From: Pygmaiobacter massiliensis
GTDB taxonomy: Bacteria > Bacillota > Clostridia > Oscillospirales > Ruminococcaceae
Assembly: GCF_900199435.1 (NCBI RefSeq)
Contig: NZ_OAML01000002.1
Location: forward strand, 186,001 to 250,000
Length of the DNA stretch: 64,000 bases
Direction of reading: 5' to 3'
The notes under the pieces were generated by a model. It did not search any database. It saw only the letters and a program-made list of their open reading frames with translations, and was not told the origin of the DNA. This document shows, in pieces, positions 19,608-28,463 of this stretch; position 1 is the stretch's first letter; each line of letters begins with the position of its first letter. The position numbers and the translations under genes are program-made.

Positions 19608-19651
19608 AAATCCAGATTTTAAGGAGCCAAAGCCTCTCAAAATCCGGATTT
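19608..19651 (-). terminator. Terminator after pfkA
   Basis: Long hairpin with 20-bp arms (19608-19627 and 19632-19651) containing three G-U pairs and one mismatch, loop of four, followed on the minus strand by CTTTCTTTTT. It ends the pfkA transcript before yunB. Confidence 0.85.
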
Positions 19652-19694
19652 TGTTTTATTTTCAGGTTATAAACAAGCCTTGCACAACCATGGT

Positions 19695-20669
19695 TTACAG
19701 CGAGATAATGCGGGCAATCTCCACAAGGTCCATATCCATGCTCTTATTCATGGTCAGCGCCTCGGTGATGTCATAATCTACGATGTCCTGCCCTTTTTCC
19801 GCCACAACGCGGTTGTACTGGCCCTGCAGCAAAAGCTCTACTGCATGGTAGCCCATACGGCTGGCAGCTACACGGTCACGCAAGGACGGAGAGCCGCCGC
19901 GCTGGACGTGACCAAGTACAGTTGCGCGGCTTTCGATGCCGGTTTTTTTCTCAATGATTTCAGCAAAATCATGGGCACGGCCAACGCCTTCAGCAACGAT
20001 AATAATAAAGTGCTGTTTGCCGGTTTTGCGGGTGTCATTCATCATTTTCACAATATCATGGTCCACATCGCATGGCACTTCTGGAATGACAGTGACCAAT
20101 GCGCCGCAGGCGATGCCCGTATTAAGTGCAAGGTAGCCTGCATGGCGGCCCATCACCTCGACCACACTGCAGCGGTCATGGCTCTGTGTGGTATCACGCA
20201 GTTTATCGATCATCTCAACGGCGGTGTTCATTGCAGTATCAAAGCCGATGGTGTAATCACTGCAGGCAATATCGTTATCAATGGTGCCGGGGATGCAAAC
20301 GCAAGGAATGCCCTGTGCTGCCATGTCTTTGCCGCCGCGGAAAGAGCCGTCGCCGCCAATGATAACAAGCGCATCAATGCCGTATTCACGGCAGCGCTCA
20401 GCGGCTTTTTTCTGGCCTTCCAGCGTCTTGAACTCCAAACAGCGTGCAGTGTAAAGAATTGTGCCGCCGCGATGAATGATACCGGATACGCTGCGTACAT
20501 TCAGCTCTGAGATGTCCCCGTTAATCAGGCCATTGTAGCCTCGGCGGATACCTAAAACTTTGATTCCGTTATAGATTGCGGTACGGGTGACTGCACGAAT
20601 CGCCGCATTCATACCGGGAGCGTCTCCGCCACTTGTGAGTACGCCGATGGTTTTAATTTTATCTGCCAT
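19695..20669 (-). CDS. pfkA: 6-phosphofructokinase
   Basis: ATP-dependent phosphofructokinase of glycolysis, 324 aa, bacterial PfkA type. Visible: GVLTSGGDAPGMNAAIR (ATP loop, about 8-24), RRGYNGL, GGDGSFRGG near 102, and the catalytic GTIDNDIACSDYT near 127. VLGHVQRGGSPS near 243 contributes the fructose-6-phosphate site. AAAGGGGG precedes the ATG at 20669. It follows dnaE but has its own promoter, allowing separate control from the hprK operon. Confidence 0.97.
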   Translation of the reverse strand: MADKIKTIGVLTSGGDAPGMNAAIRAVTRTAIYNGIKVLGIRRGYNGLINGDISELNVRSVSGIIHRGGTILYTARCLEFKTLEGQKKAAERCREYGIDALVIIGGDGSFRGGKDMAAQGIPCVCIPGTIDNDIACSDYTIGFDTAMNTAVEMIDKLRDTTQSHDRCSVVEVMGRHAGYLALNTGIACGALVTVIPEVPCDVDHDIVKMMNDTRKTGKQHFIIIVAEGVGRAHDFAEIIEKKTGIESRATVLGHVQRGGSPSLRDRVAASRMGYHAVELLLQGQYNRVVAEKGQDIVDYDITEALTMNKSMDMDLVEIARIISL

Positions 20670-20727
20670 AAAATGGCCCCCTTTATTTTACATTAAAACA
20701 AAACAAATGCTGCTTTGTTCACCCTCA

Positions 20728-20756
20728 ATTATAAGGATTCAGGTTTCGTGTTGCAA
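20728..20756 (-). promoter_or_regulatory. Sigma-A promoter of pfkA
   Basis: Minus strand TTGCAA (20756-20751), 17-base spacer, TATAAT (20733-20728). It lies in the dnaE-pfkA gap, about 60 bases before the pfkA ATG. Confidence 0.6.
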
Positions 20757-20796
20757 GTGCAAACAGCCTCTCGGCAACAATTCTCCATCGTAATGC

Positions 20797-23700
20797 TTAT
20801 TTAAACACCACAGCGCCCTCGCCCAGCACTCGGGTGAGTTCGGTCACTAACGTTGGGTGCTCCAGTGCATATAGGCTGCGCGGTGCCATTACTACCTGTT
20901 TGCTGTCAGCAAATAAAATCTTCACAGGAACCTCGCCAGAAAAGATATTGAGCAAGTCTTTTATACGCTCAAATTCTTTGCTTTGCTGTGAGGGCACCTT
21001 AAGGTAGAGCATATGAGACTGCACAGCAACTGTCGGTACGCCGGACACAGTGCGTGCCGGAGGCGCCGCAGAAATCTGGTAGCGGCGCACATCAACAATT
21101 TCATCGGCCAGCAGTTTGGGGGCTTCCTCTTCTCGCACTGAAATGCGGCCCTTCAGCACTACAACTGCATTATCGAAAAGTGCCTCGCCATATTGCTGAA
21201 GCACTTTGGGAAAAACAACGACTTCCATCGTGCCAGAAAGATCTTCCACCGTAACAAATGCCATCATAGAAGAAGATTTGGTGGTAAGAAATTTCGTATG
21301 CACCACAGTACATACCAGTGTCACCCGCTGCCCGTCCTCTGCCTCGGCATCTTCACCGGTAAGGCTTGCAATATTGCCCGAAGCAACTTTGCGGATGATT
21401 TCACGGAACTCATCCAGCGGATGGCCTGAAAGATACAAACCACTGATTTCCTTTTCCATTTTTAGCAGTTCGGCTGCAGGATATTCTGGCGTGTTGGGCA
21501 GCTGGTATTCTTCGTGTGCCGGTTCGTCCAGCGCAACAAACAAGCTGATCTGCCCTTTTACATTGCGTCTGTTCTCGCCTTCAATGGTTTTCAGCATGCT
21601 TTCTAGCGTGTCCAGCATTGCATGGCGGGTTGCGCCAAAGCGGTCAAACGAGCCACTTTTGATAAAGCTTTCAATGGCGCGGCGATTGATTTCTTTACCG
21701 TACATTTTAGAACAAAAATCGTACATGCTGATAAAAGCACCGCTGCGGCGTTTCTCGGTGACAGTTTGAATCAGGTTTCTGCCCACGTTTTTCAGCGCAA
21801 GCAGGCCAAAGCGAATGTCATCGCCGTCTACCGTAAACCCAAGGTCGCTGACATTGATGTCTGGTGGCAGAACGCGAATGCCGAGCCGCTGGCACTCTGC
21901 TGTATACTCAATTACCTTGTCGGTGTTTTCAAGTACGCTGGTAAGCAGGGCAGCCATAAACTCATGCAGATAGTGACACTTCATGTATGCTGTCTGGTAA
22001 GCAACATATGCGTAAGCTGCCGCGTGAGATTTGTTAAATGCATAAGACGCAAAACTGGACATATCATCAAAGATTGCGCTTGCTACCTCGCGCGGGATAC
22101 CATTTGCAACGCAGCCGCAGCACTCCTGACCCGGTGTAGTGTTGCCATCAATAAAATGCGCGCGTTCTTTTTCCATAACGTCAGCTTTTTTCTTACTCAT
22201 TGCGCGCCGCACAAGGTCCGCCTGCCCATAACTAAAGCCTGCAAGCTGACGGCAAATCTGCATAACCTGTTCCTGGTAGACAATAACGCCATTGGTAACG
22301 CCAAGAATAGGCTCCAGCATCGGTGTTTTATAACGCACTTCTTCCGGATGATGACGGTTGCGGATATAGGTGGGTATAAAGTCCATCGGGCCGGGGCGAT
22401 AAAGCGAGTTAACTGCGATAAGATCTTCTATGCCGGTCGGTTTCAGCTGTGCAAGAACCTGGCGCATACCGCTCGACTCAAACTGGAACACACCGGAAGC
22501 GTCCCCCGCCGCCAGCATTTCAAATGTCTCTTTGTCGTCCAGCGGTATCTCGTCCAGCACGAAATCAGGATTTTTGCTCTCTTTTACCATGCGCTCTGCA
22601 TCGCGCAGCACGGTCAAAGTACGCAGCCCCAAAAAGTCCATTTTCAACAAGCCGAGTTCTTCAATTGTCGTCATCGTGAACTGGGTTACGATTTGCCCGT
22701 CGTTTGCGGAGAGCGGCACATACTCCTGCGCCGCCTCGCGCGTAATAACAACGCCCGCAGCATGGGTGGAAGAATGCCGGGGCATACCCTCCACCTTGAT
22801 AGCCATGTCCAAAAGCTCGCGGATGGTTGGGTCTGCCTCGTACTGGGCTTTCAAATCAGGCGATACTTTCAGCGCTTTGGTAAGTGTCATTTTTAGCTCA
22901 GCGGGCACCATTTTTGCAACCGCATCTACGGTCTGATACGGGATAGCCATAACGCGGCCGACATCACGAATTGCTGCACGGGCTGCCATCGTCCCAAAGG
23001 TAATAATCTGTGCAACGTGGTCTGCACCATATTTATCTACTACATAATCAATAACTTCCTGGCGGCGTTCGTAGCAAAAATCGATATCAAAGTCCGGCAT
23101 GCTGACACGCTCCGGATTAAGAAAACGTTCAAACAACAAGTTATAGTGAATGGGGTCTATTGCAGTAATACCCATACAGTAGGCACAAAGACTGCCGGCA
23201 CCGCTGCCGCGCCCGGGGCCTACCGGTATTCCTTTGCTTTTCGCGTAATTGATAAAATCGAACACGATGAGATAATAGTTGATATAGCCCATGCGGTCGA
23301 TGACGCCGATTTCATATTCAAGCCGTTCGCGTACCTCTGGCGGTACATCTGGTCCGTAATGGCGCATAAGGCCCGCTTCGCACAAGTCACGGAAGTAGTC
23401 CCTGTTGTCCTGCCCGTTCGGGGCTTCGAAATACGGCAGCTTAGTAATGCCAAATTCAAAGTCGAAATTGCACATCTCGGCAATTTTATTGGTATTTTCA
23501 CAAGCTTCCGGCACGATTGAAAACAACTCGTACATCTCATCGGCACTCTTTACGTAAAATTCATCAGAGCCGAACTCCATTACATCTTCGTCCTCAACCG
23601 TTTTACCGGTTTGGATGCAGATGAGGATATGATGCATTTTGCTGTCTTCGCGGGTCAGGTAGTGGCTGTCATTGGTTGCAACCAGAGGAATCTCAAGCTC

Positions 23701-24294
23701 TCGCGCAAGGCGAATAAGCGGTGCGAGCACCTCCTTTTGTTCGGGCAGGCCATGGTCTTGTAACTCGATGTAATAATGGTCCGGGCCAAACAGATTTTTG
23801 TAAAAAAGTGCAGTTTCTTTGGCACGTTCGTAATCGCCTGCCAGCAAAGCCTGCGGGATTTCACCGGCAAGACAGGCGGAAAGCGCGATGAGTCCCTCAT
23901 GATGCTGTTCCAGTAAAGCATGGTCAATACGCGGCTTGCCATAAAATCCTTCTACAAAACCGGCAGACACCAGCTTGATCAGGTTTTTATAGCCTTCCTC
24001 ATTTTCGCACAGCAATACCAGGTGGTAGCTGGAAGAATCAATGCGGTGGACTTTATCCTGCATTGTGCGCGGCGCAACATAAACCTCACACCCAATAATG
24101 GGTTTGACGCCAGCTTTTTTTGCCGCTTTATAAAAATCGACTGTACCATACATCGCACCATGGTCGGTGATGGCAACTGCTGTTTGCCCCAACTCTTTCA
24201 CACGGCTGAACAGCTTGTCTATGCGACAAGCGCCATCAAGCAAGCTGTACTCCGTATGCAAATGTAGATGGGTAAACTGTCGGGTATCGCTCAT
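20797..24294 (-). CDS. dnaE: DNA polymerase III alpha subunit, DnaE type
   Basis: Second C-family replicative polymerase (1165 aa), distinct from the PolC at 51492. PHP domain opens with THLHLHTEYSLLDG and AITDHGAMYG. The polymerase core has GPGRGSGAGSLCAY and the catalytic aspartates of MPDFDIDFC near residue 400. A fingers region (GVIVYQEQVMQI), an HhH region and an OB fold follow. In low-GC Gram positives DnaE extends primers before PolC takes over. I start at the ATG at 24294 (AAAGGAC ten bases upstream); the 34-codon in-frame extension has no family similarity. Upstream gap of 127 bases holds two small hairpins (24344-24366 and 24371-24389). Confidence 0.96.
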   Translation of the reverse strand: MSDTRQFTHLHLHTEYSLLDGACRIDKLFSRVKELGQTAVAITDHGAMYGTVDFYKAAKKAGVKPIIGCEVYVAPRTMQDKVHRIDSSSYHLVLLCENEEGYKNLIKLVSAGFVEGFYGKPRIDHALLEQHHEGLIALSACLAGEIPQALLAGDYERAKETALFYKNLFGPDHYYIELQDHGLPEQKEVLAPLIRLARELEIPLVATNDSHYLTREDSKMHHILICIQTGKTVEDEDVMEFGSDEFYVKSADEMYELFSIVPEACENTNKIAEMCNFDFEFGITKLPYFEAPNGQDNRDYFRDLCEAGLMRHYGPDVPPEVRERLEYEIGVIDRMGYINYYLIVFDFINYAKSKGIPVGPGRGSGAGSLCAYCMGITAIDPIHYNLLFERFLNPERVSMPDFDIDFCYERRQEVIDYVVDKYGADHVAQIITFGTMAARAAIRDVGRVMAIPYQTVDAVAKMVPAELKMTLTKALKVSPDLKAQYEADPTIRELLDMAIKVEGMPRHSSTHAAGVVITREAAQEYVPLSANDGQIVTQFTMTTIEELGLLKMDFLGLRTLTVLRDAERMVKESKNPDFVLDEIPLDDKETFEMLAAGDASGVFQFESSGMRQVLAQLKPTGIEDLIAVNSLYRPGPMDFIPTYIRNRHHPEEVRYKTPMLEPILGVTNGVIVYQEQVMQICRQLAGFSYGQADLVRRAMSKKKADVMEKERAHFIDGNTTPGQECCGCVANGIPREVASAIFDDMSSFASYAFNKSHAAAYAYVAYQTAYMKCHYLHEFMAALLTSVLENTDKVIEYTAECQRLGIRVLPPDINVSDLGFTVDGDDIRFGLLALKNVGRNLIQTVTEKRRSGAFISMYDFCSKMYGKEINRRAIESFIKSGSFDRFGATRHAMLDTLESMLKTIEGENRRNVKGQISLFVALDEPAHEEYQLPNTPEYPAAELLKMEKEISGLYLSGHPLDEFREIIRKVASGNIASLTGEDAEAEDGQRVTLVCTVVHTKFLTTKSSSMMAFVTVEDLSGTMEVVVFPKVLQQYGEALFDNAVVVLKGRISVREEEAPKLLADEIVDVRRYQISAAPPARTVSGVPTVAVQSHMLYLKVPSQQSKEFERIKDLLNIFSGEVPVKILFADSKQVVMAPRSLYALEHPTLVTELTRVLGEGAVVFK

Positions 24295-24421
24295 AATTGT
24301 TTGTCCTTTCCGGGAAAAGTGCTTCTTTGCAATGTGGCGTTCTCTTCCCGATTTTACCCCGGGAAGATCTTGCACAGGTAAACTGTGCAGACGCATTTAA
24401 CCGCCGCTGCTGTTTGCAGCT

Positions 24422-25345
24422 TTATTTTGCATTCGCAGCTTCTGCCTTTTTCAGGCCCTCTGCAATCGAAGCAAGTTTGCGCAGCCGATGGCTGACACCA
24501 GATTTGCCCAGCGGTGGCTCCAGCATTGCGCCAAGCTCTGCCAGCGAGCATTCGGGATAATCAATCCGCAGGCGGGCAATCTCCCGCAATTCTTCTGGCA
24601 GAGATTCAAATTGCTGGTTGTCGCGCAGCAGTTGCAGGTTGCGTATCGCATTTTCAGAAGCATTGATGATTTTATCGATATTGGCATTTTCGCAATTGGT
24701 AATGCGGTTGGTTTTATTGCGAAACTCTTTATAGATTTTACGGTTCATAATTTCCAGGCTGGCAGTAGTTGCCCCCATCAAGGTAAGCATATCCTCCACC
24801 TGTTCACTGGCTTTAAAATAGAGTGCACTGTTGTAGCGGCGTTTTGCAATGCGCGGCTCAAAGCCAGAGTCCTGCAACAAGGCAGAAAAACTCTCGAGCA
24901 ATGCAACACGGTTTGAAACAAACTCAATGCTGTATTCTTTTACCGGGTCTGCAACCATGCCGCAACACAAAAAAGCAGACGCTAAAAACGCAGAAAGGCA
25001 GCTTGGGCAAATAAAAATGTCCCGATGAATTTCTGGTTTTTTTTCTTTGCCTGTATGCCCAAAACTGAGCAGCATCATCGCCACGCTTTCGGGCTCTTTT
25101 ACGCTGAACTCATAAATCGGTCCATCCTGCTGCAGCTTTTCTACTACTTCGCTGCGTATGCCAAGCTGCTTGTACAAATGCTTTGCGTGCTGCGCAATCA
25201 TTGCGCGCTCGGTATGTAAGACGACCCCCTTGTCGTCAAAATATTTATCAAAACATGCAAACCCATAGCAAGCGGCACGCACACAGCACTGCTTATTGAT
25301 GGTGCGCTTGCAAAGTTCTGTCTTCACTTCGGAAGAAAAGCTCAT
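24422..25345 (-). CDS. whiA: DNA-binding protein WhiA
   Basis: WhiA family: an N-terminal LAGLIDADG homing-endonuclease-like fold without nuclease activity (begins MSFSSEVKTEL; CPSCLSAFLASAFLCCG near 125) joined to a C-terminal helix-turn-helix (YPECSLAELGAML and GKSGVSHRLRKL near 270-290). In Bacillus it affects division and chromosome segregation; in actinobacteria it regulates sporulation. 307 aa. The ATG at 25345 is one base after the rapZ stop; rapZ-whiA linkage is highly conserved. Confidence 0.95.
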   Translation of the reverse strand: MSFSSEVKTELCKRTINKQCCVRAACYGFACFDKYFDDKGVVLHTERAMIAQHAKHLYKQLGIRSEVVEKLQQDGPIYEFSVKEPESVAMMLLSFGHTGKEKKPEIHRDIFICPSCLSAFLASAFLCCGMVADPVKEYSIEFVSNRVALLESFSALLQDSGFEPRIAKRRYNSALYFKASEQVEDMLTLMGATTASLEIMNRKIYKEFRNKTNRITNCENANIDKIINASENAIRNLQLLRDNQQFESLPEELREIARLRIDYPECSLAELGAMLEPPLGKSGVSHRLRKLASIAEGLKKAEAANAK

Positions 25346-25346
25346 T

Positions 25347-26216
25347 TTAAATCCCTACCCCTCGCTGGATATCGCGGTGCTGGACGTTGGGGTGGAACCC
25401 AAGTGTAACCAAATAATCTGCCAGCACCCGTGCAAACGTAATGGAACGATGTTTGCCGCCGGTGCAGCCCACCGCAATGGTAAGCTGACTTTTGCCCTCT
25501 TTTACGTATAGGGGCATCGAAAGTTTCAGCAGCGCTTTCAGCTGATCTGCCAGCGCCACAGAGTCTGCGAATTTCATCACGTAATCGTACACTTCTGCAT
25601 CACAACCGGTTTTCTTTTTCAGCTCCGGCACGTAAAACGGGTTGGGCAGACAGCGCACATCAAATACCAGGTCAGAATCCTTGGGCAAGCCGTATTTAAA
25701 GCCAAACGAAATAACGTTTACCACAATGCCGTGGCTTTGGTCGCTGATAAATAGCGATATTACCCGGTCGCGCAACTGCGCCGTGGACAAAATCGAAGTA
25801 TCAATCACATAATTTGCTGATACGGCAAAGGGGCGCAAAATCTCACGCTCGCGCTGAATAGCCGCTTCCACCGGCAGATGGTTACGAATGCTGATGGGGT
25901 GCATGCGGCGGGTTTCTTTATAGCGTCGCTGCAGCACCTCGTCCTGTGCATCGAGAAACAGCGTTTTATACTCTACGCCGCTACGGTGCAGCTCGTCGAG
26001 CGCATCACGGATGCCGTCGTAATCTTCCCCGCCCCGGACATCCATAACAACGGCCAGTTTTTCTACCGGCTCCTGCGCCTGCTGGGAAAACTCAATGAAT
26101 TTCCCCAGCAAGGCAGGCGGCAGATTATCAATGCAGAAGAAACCGATGTCCTCCAGCGCGTGTACAGCAAGCGATTTACCTGCACCAGATAAACCGCTTA
26201 AAATCAACAAATTCAT
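25347..26216 (-). CDS. rapZ: RNase adapter RapZ / nucleotide-binding YvcJ-type protein
   Basis: P-loop protein with Walker A GLSGAGKS at residues 8-15, IDNLPPALL near 30, and a C-terminal block SQLTIAVGCTGGKHRSITFA that in RapZ binds small RNA or metabolite. In Bacillus the orthologue YvcJ is a nucleotide-binding protein affecting competence. 289 aa from the ATG at 26216; AAAGGA is 12 bases upstream, slightly far. Two tandem hairpins lie just before that site. Part of the hprK-murB-rapZ-whiA-dnaE run. Confidence 0.94.
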   Translation of the reverse strand: MNLLILSGLSGAGKSLAVHALEDIGFFCIDNLPPALLGKFIEFSQQAQEPVEKLAVVMDVRGGEDYDGIRDALDELHRSGVEYKTLFLDAQDEVLQRRYKETRRMHPISIRNHLPVEAAIQREREILRPFAVSANYVIDTSILSTAQLRDRVISLFISDQSHGIVVNVISFGFKYGLPKDSDLVFDVRCLPNPFYVPELKKKTGCDAEVYDYVMKFADSVALADQLKALLKLSMPLYVKEGKSQLTIAVGCTGGKHRSITFARVLADYLVTLGFHPNVQHRDIQRGVGI

Positions 26217-26235
26217 GAAAAAGACCAATCCTTTC

Positions 26236-26280
26236 CGGCTTTGCAGGTGTGCAAATGCCGTGTCCGTAACCTTGCGGACA
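26236..26280 (-). other. Tandem hairpins in the murB-rapZ gap
   Basis: On the minus strand TGTCCG/CGGACA (26280-26261, eight-base loop) is followed directly by a 10-bp stem with one bulged base (26260-26236, loop CACC). They abut the rapZ ribosome site and have no U-tract, so they look like mRNA-stability or translation-control structures rather than terminators. Confidence 0.5.
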
Positions 26281-26312
26281 ATTCCCGCCGGGCCGACCCC
26301 GAACTTTTATTA

Positions 26313-27221
26313 TTATTTTACGACTTTGACTTCTTTCTCCAGCTGATGCCCTGTCTGTTCGTAAACACGGGCGGCAACCTGCTCACACAGCTCCAAAACG
26401 TCTGCGCAGGTAGCGCCGCCAAGGTTTACCACAAAGCCGCTATGCTTTTCGCTAACGGCAGCACCGCCTACTTGCAAGCCCTTTAAGCCGCATTCATCAA
26501 TCAGCGCAGCAGCAAAAGCCCCTTTGGGACGTTTGAAGGTGCTGCCCGCACTGGGTTTATCCAAAGGTTGTTTCTCAATACGCCGTGCGCGAAGCTCTTC
26601 CATCCGGGCATGGATCTGTGCTTGGGGCGCAGCCGCAAGGTGAAATACCGCCCCCAGAACTACCCCGCCGTGCTTTGAAAATCGAGAGCATCGGTAGCCA
26701 AGCTCAAGCGCCTCGCCCGAAGAAGTCTGCACATTGCCCTCGTCATCCAGCCAGCGCACCTGGGCGAGAACATTTTTCATTTCGCCATCGTAGGCACCGG
26801 CATTCATGTAAACCGCACCACCAACGGAACCCGGGATGCCGTAGGCAAACTCGAGCCCGGTCAATGAAAGCTCTTCTGCTTTTTTGCAAAGCTGAATAAG
26901 GTTGGTGCCAGCCCCTGCCATAATGGTGCCATCTGGACCATCTTCGATGGCATCTAGCCCTTCGGCAATGTGGATTACCAGACCGTCAAAGCCTTCATCC
27001 GCAAAAAGGGTGTTGGAGCCACGCCCCAGCAGATAGACACGCTCACCTTTCTCTTTGCAGATGCGCAGCGCTGTAATGAGTTCTGTTTCTGAAGCGGGAG
27101 TGCAAAAAACTGCTGCCGGACCGCCGATGCGAAAAGTGGTATACGGTGCAAGCGGCACCTGTGCCTGTGCGGAAAGCCCGGCATTTTGCAATGCCTCTAA
27201 AAGCGCAGTTTGATCCTGCAT
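26313..27221 (-). CDS. murB: UDP-N-acetylenolpyruvoylglucosamine reductase
   Basis: FAD-dependent reduction that completes UDP-MurNAc in peptidoglycan synthesis. FAD-binding features: TTFRIGGPA near 26, LLGRGSNTLFAD near 62, EFAYGIPGSVGGAVYMN near 117. The substrate domain has SAGSTFKRPKG near 223 and SEKHSGFVVN near 258. 302 aa from the ATG at 27221, with GGAGG six bases upstream; an in-frame extension to 27347 overlaps hprK and is rejected. Fourteen bases after hprK. Confidence 0.96.
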   Translation of the reverse strand: MQDQTALLEALQNAGLSAQAQVPLAPYTTFRIGGPAAVFCTPASETELITALRICKEKGERVYLLGRGSNTLFADEGFDGLVIHIAEGLDAIEDGPDGTIMAGAGTNLIQLCKKAEELSLTGLEFAYGIPGSVGGAVYMNAGAYDGEMKNVLAQVRWLDDEGNVQTSSGEALELGYRCSRFSKHGGVVLGAVFHLAAAPQAQIHARMEELRARRIEKQPLDKPSAGSTFKRPKGAFAAALIDECGLKGLQVGGAAVSEKHSGFVVNLGGATCADVLELCEQVAARVYEQTGHQLEKEVKVVK

Positions 27222-27234
27222 AATGTTCCTCCGG

Positions 27235-28164
27235 TTATTTCGTAATATCGTTTTCAAGCCCGAGCCTGGAGAGCAGTTCTTCCGCTGCATTGTACCCCAT
27301 TTTTTTCTGGCGGTTATTGATGGCCGCTGTCTCGAGAATAATTGCAAGGTTACGACCCGGCCGTACCGGAATGACCGAATATGGAATGGGAATGCCCAGC
27401 AATTCCATATTGTCTGATTCGAGCCCGGTGCGGCTGTAAATTTTGGCTTTGTCCCAGGGTTCCAGCTCTACAATCATATCTACGCGCTCGGAAGGCTTTA
27501 CAGCACCAACACCGAATACACGTGCTACGTTGATAATACCTACACCGCGCAGCTCGATAAAATGCCGGATATTCTCCGGTGCGCTGCCCACAATGGTTCG
27601 GTTGGAAACACGGCGCAGCTCTACTGCGTCATCGGCAATCAATCGATGTCCGCGCTTTACCAGCTCTACCGCGGTTTCGCTTTTACCCACGCCGCTTTCG
27701 CCCAAAATGAGAATACCTTCGCCGTATACCTCTACCAGCACACCGTGGCGGGTAATGCGAGGCGCAAGTTCTACGCCCAGAATCGAAATAATGGCGGACA
27801 TGAGTGCTGAAGTGTTCTCACTGGATTCCAGCAGCGGCACGCCGAACTCTTTGACATACTCAAGCATTTCGGGGTAGGCTTCCAGATCACGCGTCAAAAC
27901 AATGGCGGTCGGTTTTGTGGCGATTAAAGTGCGCAACCGCTGTTTGCGATCCTCCACCTCAAGACCATCGAGAAAGGACATTTCCACTTTACCCAGCACC
28001 TGGATGCGGCTGGGGTCGAAATATTCATAAAAACCCACCAACATCAAACCTGGACGGTTAACGTCTGCGTTAGTGACCATAATGGTTTCTAACGGTGCGG
28101 GGGTATAAATCACTTCCATCTTCAACTCTTTAACGAGTTTGTCCAGACCCACATGATATTCCAT
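27235..28164 (-). CDS. hprK: HPr kinase/phosphorylase
   Basis: Bifunctional enzyme that phosphorylates HPr on Ser46 and removes the phosphate, the sensor of carbon catabolite control. Walker A GESGVGKSETAVEL is near residue 153, with the signature GVGIINVARVFGVGAV near 205 and the K3-loop region near 245; the C-terminal helix has NRQKKMGYNAAEEL. 309 aa from the ATG at 28164 (AGAGGTG upstream). First gene of the operon behind a good sigma-A promoter. Confidence 0.96.
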   Translation of the reverse strand: MEYHVGLDKLVKELKMEVIYTPAPLETIMVTNADVNRPGLMLVGFYEYFDPSRIQVLGKVEMSFLDGLEVEDRKQRLRTLIATKPTAIVLTRDLEAYPEMLEYVKEFGVPLLESSENTSALMSAIISILGVELAPRITRHGVLVEVYGEGILILGESGVGKSETAVELVKRGHRLIADDAVELRRVSNRTIVGSAPENIRHFIELRGVGIINVARVFGVGAVKPSERVDMIVELEPWDKAKIYSRTGLESDNMELLGIPIPYSVIPVRPGRNLAIILETAAINNRQKKMGYNAAEELLSRLGLENDITK

Positions 28165-28221
28165 GGGACACCTCTTTCTTTTATTTACAAGGCAAAACTT
28201 ACAATATAATCGCGTATGTTT

Positions 28222-28250
28222 ATTATAATATAAACAGGACAATAGTTCAA
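28222..28250 (-). promoter_or_regulatory. Sigma-A promoter of the hprK operon
   Basis: Minus strand TTGAAC (28250-28245), exactly 17 bases, TATAAT (28227-28222). Predicted start near 28215, about 50 bases before the hprK ATG. Confidence 0.78.
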
Positions 28251-28305
28251 CAAATACCCTTGCAGCCTCTAGACAGAAAAAGGACTTTTTTTAGCTGGGG
28301 TTCCA

Positions 28306-28314
28306 TGTTATACT
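28306..28314 (+). promoter_or_regulatory. Extended -10 promoter of the GT4 glycosyltransferase
   Basis: Plus strand TGTTATACT (TG-N-TATACT), with only T-rich sequence at the -35 position. It is divergent from the hprK promoter and about 150 bases before the glycosyltransferase ATG, leaving a long leader. Confidence 0.55.
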
Positions 28315-28463
28315 AGAACGTACGCAAAATGATTGAAAACAATCTGGTATTATCCTCGTTATCATTAACAAGTCAAAATATTGCGCGGTTTTATTGGTTA
28401 AAGCGCAATCCATCTCAACTCATCATCATTTGGAATGAAATAGCTAGAAACGGAGATTTCAGA

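Noticed and set aside
21622-22896. 424-codon open frame opposite dnaE
   Set aside because: Antisense shadow of dnaE codon usage; low-complexity His/Cys/Phe-rich translation, no ribosome site and no family pattern.
24295-24396. Longer N terminus for DnaE
   Set aside because: Extension covers intergenic hairpins and lacks similarity; the ATG at 24294 has a ribosome site and the family start.
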